A stretch of DNA of 64,000 nt, taken from positions 8,409,921 to 8,473,920 of the forward strand of contig NC_049991.1 in NCBI RefSeq assembly GCF_000003815.2, in the 5' to 3' direction. Numbering within the stretch: the stretch's first letter is position 1; each line of letters begins with the position of its first letter. This document shows, in pieces, positions 57,248 to 64,000 of the stretch. The stretch comes from Branchiostoma floridae (taxonomy: Eukaryota > Chordata > Leptocardii > Amphioxiformes > Branchiostomatidae). The notes beneath the pieces are model-generated. The model ran no database searches. It worked only from the letters and a program-made list of their open reading frames with translations, and had not been told where the DNA came from. The position numbers and the translations under genes were made by a program.

Positions 57248-57960
57248 CAAAATATTGGAATCACCACCAATATCAAAACACTGATATTTTTGTGGTGTCA
57301 TGCACAAGTAATATTTTAAATCCCAGATTTGTTGATTGTCATCACATTTGACAACAGGTGCTCTTCTTGTATGCCCCCCTCCCACCATCTCAGCTAAAGT
57401 ACTCATAAGTAGTTGTAAAGTTATTATTGAAATAAAAAGTGACACTGTATATATCATTCAAGACATTTTTCTACATAAATTCCATTTTATGTATGTAGTA
57501 ATACCTAACTAGAACTTCAAAATGCCACATAACCCAAATATAGTACCCTTCAAAGGCGAGCGACATTTGAGGTGTGTATTTGCTAACAAGTCATTGTTGT
57601 GACTTAATGTACGTCACTGTTGCAGTTAGTTTGGCAGGGAACTAAATCCAGTGTTTTGGATTCTTTTCAATAGCTAAAAGTAGATCAGCCATTTCAGATG
57701 GACTTGATAAGAGTTTGCCAAGGTTCCCATGTAGTCTCTGGGGAGTTGTGGTTTAGTTCTGATGTCAGTTTGTTGGTATGGTTTATGTGGTCTTGTTGTG
57801 GCTTCCGTAGGGATTGGAATGGTACTCTAGTTGACATGCCTTTGTATCTCTAGCTTAGGTCATACAAGTGAGCTTTAAAAGTTTGAAATTCCTTCACTGA
57901 TTCAACTTAATCCAAGCCTGCTGTCTTGATCAAACTCAAGGCTAATGTTGTTGCAGTTAC

Positions 57961-58232
57961 TTACTTGTTACTTGATAAGGTCTCCTCATCACGAGTGGCC
58001 TGCGTCCAGGAATTTGCGTCTCTTGCGTAACATCCTTCGCCATTCCAGGCGGTTCTGGGCCTTCTTTTTTTGTTTCCCGTGGTTATTCTGGCATCTTCAA
58101 GAGCAATGTTGAGCCATGACTTCCTGGGTCTCCCCCTGGATCTTTTACCATAATTTGGGTCCCAGTCCCAGTTCAGGAGGAATCTGGGCAGCATTTCTTT
58201 AAGGCATCCTTAAGATGTGGCCCAGCCACCTG
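57961..58232 (-). mobile_element. LINE C-terminal fragment in PKC intron
   Basis: Minus strand reads RWLGHILRMP, a stop and frame shift, then GKRSRGRPRKSWLNIALEDA and ARDANSW. WLGHxLRMP followed by a GRPRxxW block is typical of the end of LINE ORF2-type proteins. Inactive. Confidence 0.7.
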
Positions 58233-59052
58233 TTGTTGCAGTACTAGTACTTAAATGTTGTTATGGGATCAGGAATATTAGGCCCTTTACCAACCTGGCA
58301 CAGTCGAGTCCAGTGGCCCAACACTAGTACCCTGGTCAAGAATGGCCCAATGACCTGGTCAGTTGGTAATTAGCTAATGGCACACGTACAGGTGGTATTT
58401 CTCACTGCTGTTACATAAACCACGTTTATGACGTGAGTCGGAATCATGCTGTATTAGATTTGTTCAAGAAGAAACGTTACATGTACTTTGCAATCAAAAT
58501 TGACGTGACCTTTATATATATCGGATATTAAGGCTAAGATTGATTACATGGCTAGAAAGAGCCACCTGCGAACTCGATTTGCAGACAAATATTTGCCAAG
58601 AAAACATCTGTTTCAGCAACTTGCAATTCAGCAACCTGAAGGAAAGAATGTTTGCTCCATATTCAGCCACATATTTCAGACGGGATTTAAGAGCAGTATT
58701 AGTCTTCAGGAGGTTACATGTCAGGTTGACAACTCCCAGCTTGTGATCTAGTGGTATGTTAGACTGAGGGCAGGAGGGGGCTGTGTAAAAACAGATGTGT
58801 GCACATTTCTTTGCCTTGTCGCTAGACCAGGAAGAAAGTGTGTTACGGTTGCTTGGCATTTGAAACGGTTCAGCTGAGGTACAAGTCTGGGCTCAGCTTA
58901 ACTATTTGATTGTTTGAGTTCATGTTTAGAAAGTCCATTAACATTTATTTATGTCATAATTTACAGCGGAGGAAGTATTGACATGAGTGATGAACAGTCG
59001 GGTCGTAATTTTTGCCCAGGGCAAGGAAAAAAGTGGCTTTTATATAAGAGAA

Positions 59053-59249
59053 TACTGTAAATGCATTTAAGTTTGCAGGGATTTGATTTCAAGGTAGCGG
59101 GAAAAAGGACGGTGGTTTTAGGTTCACGGTAGCACCATGCACTGCAGTCTCTTAGTCTTACTGTTCGCGGTGGTTTTAAGTTTGCAATGAATTGGCAACG
59201 CAAAAATCGCCAACATAAACCCACCACGAAAATTTCTGCATTTACAGTA
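59053..59249. mobile_element. MITE-like element with TACTGTAA ends, copy 2
   Basis: 197 bp, TACTGTAAATGCATTTAAGT at one end and TGCATTTACAGTA at the other. Shares GTAGCGGGAAAA, GTAGCACCAT and ACTGCAGTCT with copy 1 at 4080-4270. A further fragment lies near 59970-60025. Confidence 0.8.
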
Positions 59250-59344
59250 CTACCTGGTTGTTATGTGTATTAAGTTGTCAGCCTATATGGGCTTGTCCCG
59301 ATTTATGCCTTAATACTACTGTGAATTCAGAATGGTTGAATCTC

Positions 59345-59465
59345 ATGGGCTAGTACCCACACATGCATATGGGCTAGTACCCACACATGGGCTAGTACCC
59401 ACACAGCTCCAATTTTACATGCACTAAATCACATAATTCATGCAGGTGGTATTTCAAGCCCTACA
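59345..59465. repeat. Short tandem GGGCTAGTACCCACACA plus half MITE
   Basis: GGGCTAGTACCCACACA occurs three times, followed by CAGGTGGTATTTCAAGCCCT, which is the right-end form of the MITE at 2718-3044. Confidence 0.65.
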
Positions 59466-62400
59466 ACCGGTTGAGCATACATGTACACAAGTCTGAATGA
59501 AATTTGATAACCATTTGATCTGGCACCTAAACTGGTTTAAAGCTAACATGACTTTTTGTATGTCTGGGAGGACTCAGTAAGCAATGAAAGTAGTTTCCTG
59601 ATGATGCAAGTGACGGAAGGCGTTGCATTATTGCCTGGCCTTGTTTGGATTGCCTGAGGTCAAGCAATATCGTAAACAGTTGGATTGATCGCAAGGATTC
59701 TCAGGTGCTGCAACAAAGTTATTCATTTACAGACAATTTCGTACTGACCCAGATTAAAACAAGTTTGACAGGCATCGAATTATGTCAGAAGGCAGCAGAG
59801 AAAAAGATTTTTTGAAATGAAAATTACTGTAATTACGGTAAAACATAATTTATGCGTATATTGTGCATCTTTATACAAGTTTTAGAATGTGACCTTAGCC
59901 TGGATTAAAAACGTGACCTTAGCAGAGAACATTAGTCATTTTAGTGCCCAATATGACTATAACTATAGCAGATTACCTTAAATGCAGAAACATTCGGGGT
60001 GGTTTTATGTTCACGGTTTTCACATTTTTTCTGTTCAAACAGAATATCTGAATAAAGATGTTGAGATTCAAAGAAAAATCTGAAGATTAAAAAAAAATCT
60101 TGGAATGTCTTGAATAAATGTTGAGATGTTTTTCAAAAAACCTGAGATATAACTGCATATTTTCAGTGGTTAAGATTTTCTTTTAGCTGCATATTATATA
60201 ACACTATACATGTATATAAAGACCCTGTTTCAATGTCAATTTTACAGTTTAACTCTTTTTGTTCAAAAATGTGTGAGCTAAAAAATTGGATTGGTCTGGC
60301 CTAAGCACTAGAAAGAGGGGAATAAAGTATGGGCTTAGAGATTAAAAGACTCATTAATATGGAAATCCTCAGGCAGGGGAAGAGGACTTGTTTATGGCAG
60401 AATACCAATTTGCAGTTAGCCTCTCCACAGGTTCCGCAAGTTATGATGTACAATGTCATGTTTTTATATTATATATTTGTGATCTGTAATTAAGACCACA
60501 AGTCATCAAAATATTTGATATCTTTAATATATATGAATTGTACGGTAACTTATTTAGTCCAAATTGTGCATGAATGAATGCATAGTCTGAAAATTCAGAC
60601 TTCATTTTTTTCTGTTTCTGTAAAAATTGTCTGAAACCATCACTAACAACTTGGTGACTTTGGCAGCTGTCTGATCTTAATGTTTAGTACAATTTTGTCA
60701 AACATAACTGTTACTTTTAGTAGAAAAAACTGAATATTAGCCCAACTGTGCTTTAGAACTGCAGCTTTTAAACACAGGAAAAGGACAATATTTGCACTGT
60801 AAACTAATGACTGTTGATCAAATGGACACCAAAAGATTTATAACTTTTGTGGTCATTGGATAAATTTACCCGAGTGTAAAGTACATTTTGTAAAGTCAAA
60901 TCAAGTTTACAAAACCAACAATCGATGAGTTTTCTTGGTGTTTGAAAATTTCAAACGCTACAGTAAAAAACCTCTGTTTTGAAGCAATCTTTGAATTCCT
61001 CTCGAGCTCTTCCTGCAATTTAGTGCAAACGTTTCCTCATAGTTGGATAACACAATGACTGTTTGCTGTATTGTCTAAACTCTAATTTAAGCTATACTAG
61101 TAAGGCGACCCGTGCCATTTCCGCATAGTTGTCTTGTCAATGCATAAGTCAACTGGAGGTCAGGTGAAAATCAGAATCTGATGTTGTCAATAATGAAGCT
61201 ATATAACAGTCAAGGACGTTGGCATGATAATGCAAAGTCCATATAGTAATTTCTTAGCAACAAGAATTAGTCAATGGGGATGGGGAGTCAGCCATATGGT
61301 ATTAGATTTTAAATTTTGTACAAATCTACATGTTCAATGTAAAGATATGTTGTTTGAGAGATGTATAGGTTGACATGTGCACGTGTCAGTCAGCATGTGT
61401 ACTCAGTTGACGGAATGAGCAGTGAAGAGTTGCTGTAAATTTGTTCAGTCAGAACTTAAAGTTTGCTGCATGAATCCAGAGTTTACAATGTTTACCATTG
61501 ATACAATGATAGTAATACAATTCAAGATATGCTATTATGATATATGTATAATCTTTGTGGTGAAAGATCACTTCAAAAACACTACAAATATTCAAAAATT
61601 TACTTGAAATGGTGTTTACAAATTTCTAGAGGGTTCAAGGTGGATGATTTTATGATTTGCCATATATTTTACCAAGTGTACATGGCACTTGAATTTCAAG
61701 GCAATAAAGTAGATGAATGAAGTGTAAAATAATAATGCTTGTCTCAGTAAATGCTTCAGCTAGGAACAAACATATTAGGCCTAGGGTTAAAGCAAATTTA
61801 TTTGTCTGGAACCGTTATACATTTGCAATCAAACTGGACATCATGATACGACTCCCTATGTTTCATATAAAACTGCAAGTACGAAATGCAGATAATCATA
61901 AATATGGCCCTGATACTCTAACATTCAAAAGAAGTCATTAGTGAAGACTCCACCTCTGTATTCTGTAAAAACGCTCATGGCGAAATTGCAAGGACCATGA
62001 TATAACTCACGTAGACAGCTACCTGGTTTTGACAGATGAAACATTTTGTGCTGTAAGTATGAAGTATTATTTCCATCAAGGCCTGTCACTATTTCACTGT
62101 AGCCCACACTATATGGATGTGGCTGCCTCTGGCATCCAATGGTCTAACTGTTGAGATAAAATCTATCCTCCAGTCAGTGTAAGGATTAGATTTATGTACT
62201 CTTGTCAAAACATGCTTTTATTGGCCCAGAGTCTTTTCATGTTGGCTTGAGGACCTGAAAAGGGATGATAGTCCCAGGGCTTTTGAACGTTCATCAACAT
62301 GTGGATCTATTAAAGGAAGGTCGTAAGTGGGTCTGATATGTAGGTATTGCCCCGAGACGTTTCAGGGTATTTTTATGATTGTGACATCTTTGTAGATGTA

Positions 62401-63285
62401 CAGAAACTACAGGCGGACGAAAAGAAAACCTGGCAAAGTGGAAACCTGACAAAATTGCCTAAAATAAGATGTCAAAATTCAGTCGAATGTACAAGGCACA
62501 ATTTTTTTTTCCAAAATTAGGATAACATTTTTTGGTTTGGGTATCTTTCCTTTTGCAATTGTAAGCCTTAATTTGGTTTGATTTTTTTGGCAACACCTCA
62601 GGGATGGAACCAATTACAGATATATGTATTAGGTCCAATTTGAGATATTCATTCCCAAGGGAGCTAGTTTGTAGATCTGTTTTCCAAATGGTGTGGCACA
62701 TTTGCACACCTAACTCCAGGTGTACGAAACTATCTAGTAAGGATGCCCCCAGGTTATATTTGGTGCCAATGATTTCCACTCTACTAGAGATTTTTTTAAC
62801 GCCTGGATTCTATTAGTTGATATCTACAGGTGGCACTTGTAGTCTTGACTCAGTTGCTAAGCCTTACTCTTTTCTGAGCTACCAGTGCTAAGTTCAAGTA
62901 GTATTGAATACTAAGTTAGTGGTGCAACAAGTTTTTTTTTACGTTATTTTCTACAGATCACTGCCTGCAATGATTAGGATTCTTTTTCTGTATTCGAGTG
63001 GCTAATACATGTACCCTGCCACAATTTGTGTCACTCTGCAGACTGAATAATTGTGCTATTATTATTCATAGTATTAACGTTACTGCTTTTGACCAATAGG
63101 TACATATAAGGGAGTTTTTTTGCGGAAAGTACAACACTCCTCGGCCAGGAGTGGGATCATGGGAAAATTCCCTAGCTCTGCTGGGTAGGTTAACGTCTGC
63201 CCCGATCGCGTGCGGACCTCAGTGGCAGCCAGAACATGAGGTTTGCGTCGCTAGCTCGTACCAAACAGCACCTGTATAACACCAA
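59466..63285 (+). other. PKC intron 3 continued
   Basis: AT-rich; apart from a MITE fragment near 59970 no exon or repeat is recognised. Confidence 0.45.
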
Positions 63286-63490
63286 TTCACCTTTATCCGC
63301 GGGGTAACCTATATCCGTTGTTCTTAAAACAGGGCATTTAGGGATATCAAGTCGACGGACAGTGGTTTCAAATTGCAATTTTTTTAAATACAATATTTCA
63401 GTTTGAAACCACCGTCTGTCGACTTGCTATCACACTAAACGCCTGTCTTTGAAAACGACGAATATAGGTTATCCTGCGGATAAAGGTGAA
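63286..63490. mobile_element. Near-perfect palindromic MITE, TTCACCTTTATCCGC ends
   Basis: 205 bp with about 90-bp arms meeting at an AT-rich centre. Landmarks pair as TTCACCTTTATCCGC / GCGGATAAAGGTGAA, AAGTCGAC / GTCGACTT and GTGGTTTCAAA / TTTGAAACCAC. No coding capacity. Confidence 0.85.
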
Positions 63491-64000
63491 CTAGCGTTAC
63501 AGCTGTAGGTAGCTGCACTATAGCAGCTAGTCTCACGCAAAGGTGGAGCATTTAATGATGGTGAATAAAACGTGACGTTATCACTCTGACTGTGACCATG
63601 TTGGTGTCAGGGAATCAGGTTTTTTTAATCAATCAATTGTTCGCAAGCATCATTAGTGGCAGCTGCAGACAGTTCAGACTTTTTTGAGAATGTAAATATA
63701 CAATGTAGTACCTGACAGTGCATTTTGTCTCTTTTCAAAATACCACTATAAAATGTATATTAAGCTGTACATCTAATATATACTTCAAAATGCTTCGTAC
63801 ACATACGCTTCAGTCTATTGAAATAATGTAAATAGAGACACCAACTTGGCAGTCAGCACCTTCCTGCTTCAAATTCATTAGATTAAATGTGGAAAGTGAA
63901 TACTCTCCAAGCAGAGGTTAGGCTATAGCTGTGTTTTTTTAATGTCTTTTTTAGGTGGGTTTATAGTGCTTTCTATTTTGTACAGTTTTCTTTATGTTTT
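63491..64000 (+). other. PKC intron 3, end of window
   Basis: No exon or repeat recognised up to the window end. Confidence 0.5.

Noticed and set aside
63100-63270. Possible additional PKC exon in a GC-richer stretch near the window end
   Set aside because: No C1B-type Cys/His pattern and no splice sites in a consistent frame.

Overview
This is a eukaryotic genomic window from an animal: multi-exon genes with GT-AG introns, a dense background of dispersed repeats, and three runs of N. Protein similarity to vertebrate orthologues, vertebrate-like intron positions and the mix of MITE, LINE and mariner remnants fit an invertebrate deuterostome, most likely a cephalochordate (amphioxus, Branchiostoma). 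The species is an inference; the genes themselves are read directly from spliced frames.

Three genes are present. (1) 1,070-7,482 (+): the 3' end of a mitochondrial carrier of the UCP4 type (SLC25A27). Its last two coding positions each exist as two tandem, frame-compatible exon copies: two 60-bp exons for the helix-linker segment, then two 72-bp terminal exons that each end in their own stop codon. (2) 11,955-24,175 (-): a complete poly(A)-specific ribonuclease gene, PARN. I resolved 24 coding exons, all GT-AG and phase-consistent, giving 615 residues with every catalytic DEDD residue in place. It is tail-to-tail with the carrier gene. (3) 53,461-54,223 (+): the first three coding exons of a conventional protein kinase C, covering the pseudosubstrate and C1A zinc finger. 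Its next exon lies beyond the window after an intron of at least 9.7 kb.

PARN and the kinase gene are head-to-head across about 29 kb (24.2-53.4 kb) with no recognisable host gene. That interval holds tandem duplications upstream of PARN, LINE reverse-transcriptase remnants, a degenerate trinucleotide tract, a degenerate ~165-bp tandem array, a 1.5-kb foldback-type transposon flanked by an 8-bp target duplication, an internally deleted mariner with an open fused frame, a 49-bp minisatellite, and two promoter-like duplicated blocks (a TATA-containing unit near 49.4 kb and an E-box/ATF composite near 48.5 kb). The introns of the three genes carry several short inverted-repeat (MITE-like) families, some present more than once in the window.

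The two observations most worth following are the paired duplicated exons of the UCP4-like carrier, which could give up to four alternative C-termini, and the foldback element at 37.8-39.3 kb. Neither has been compared with databases here.
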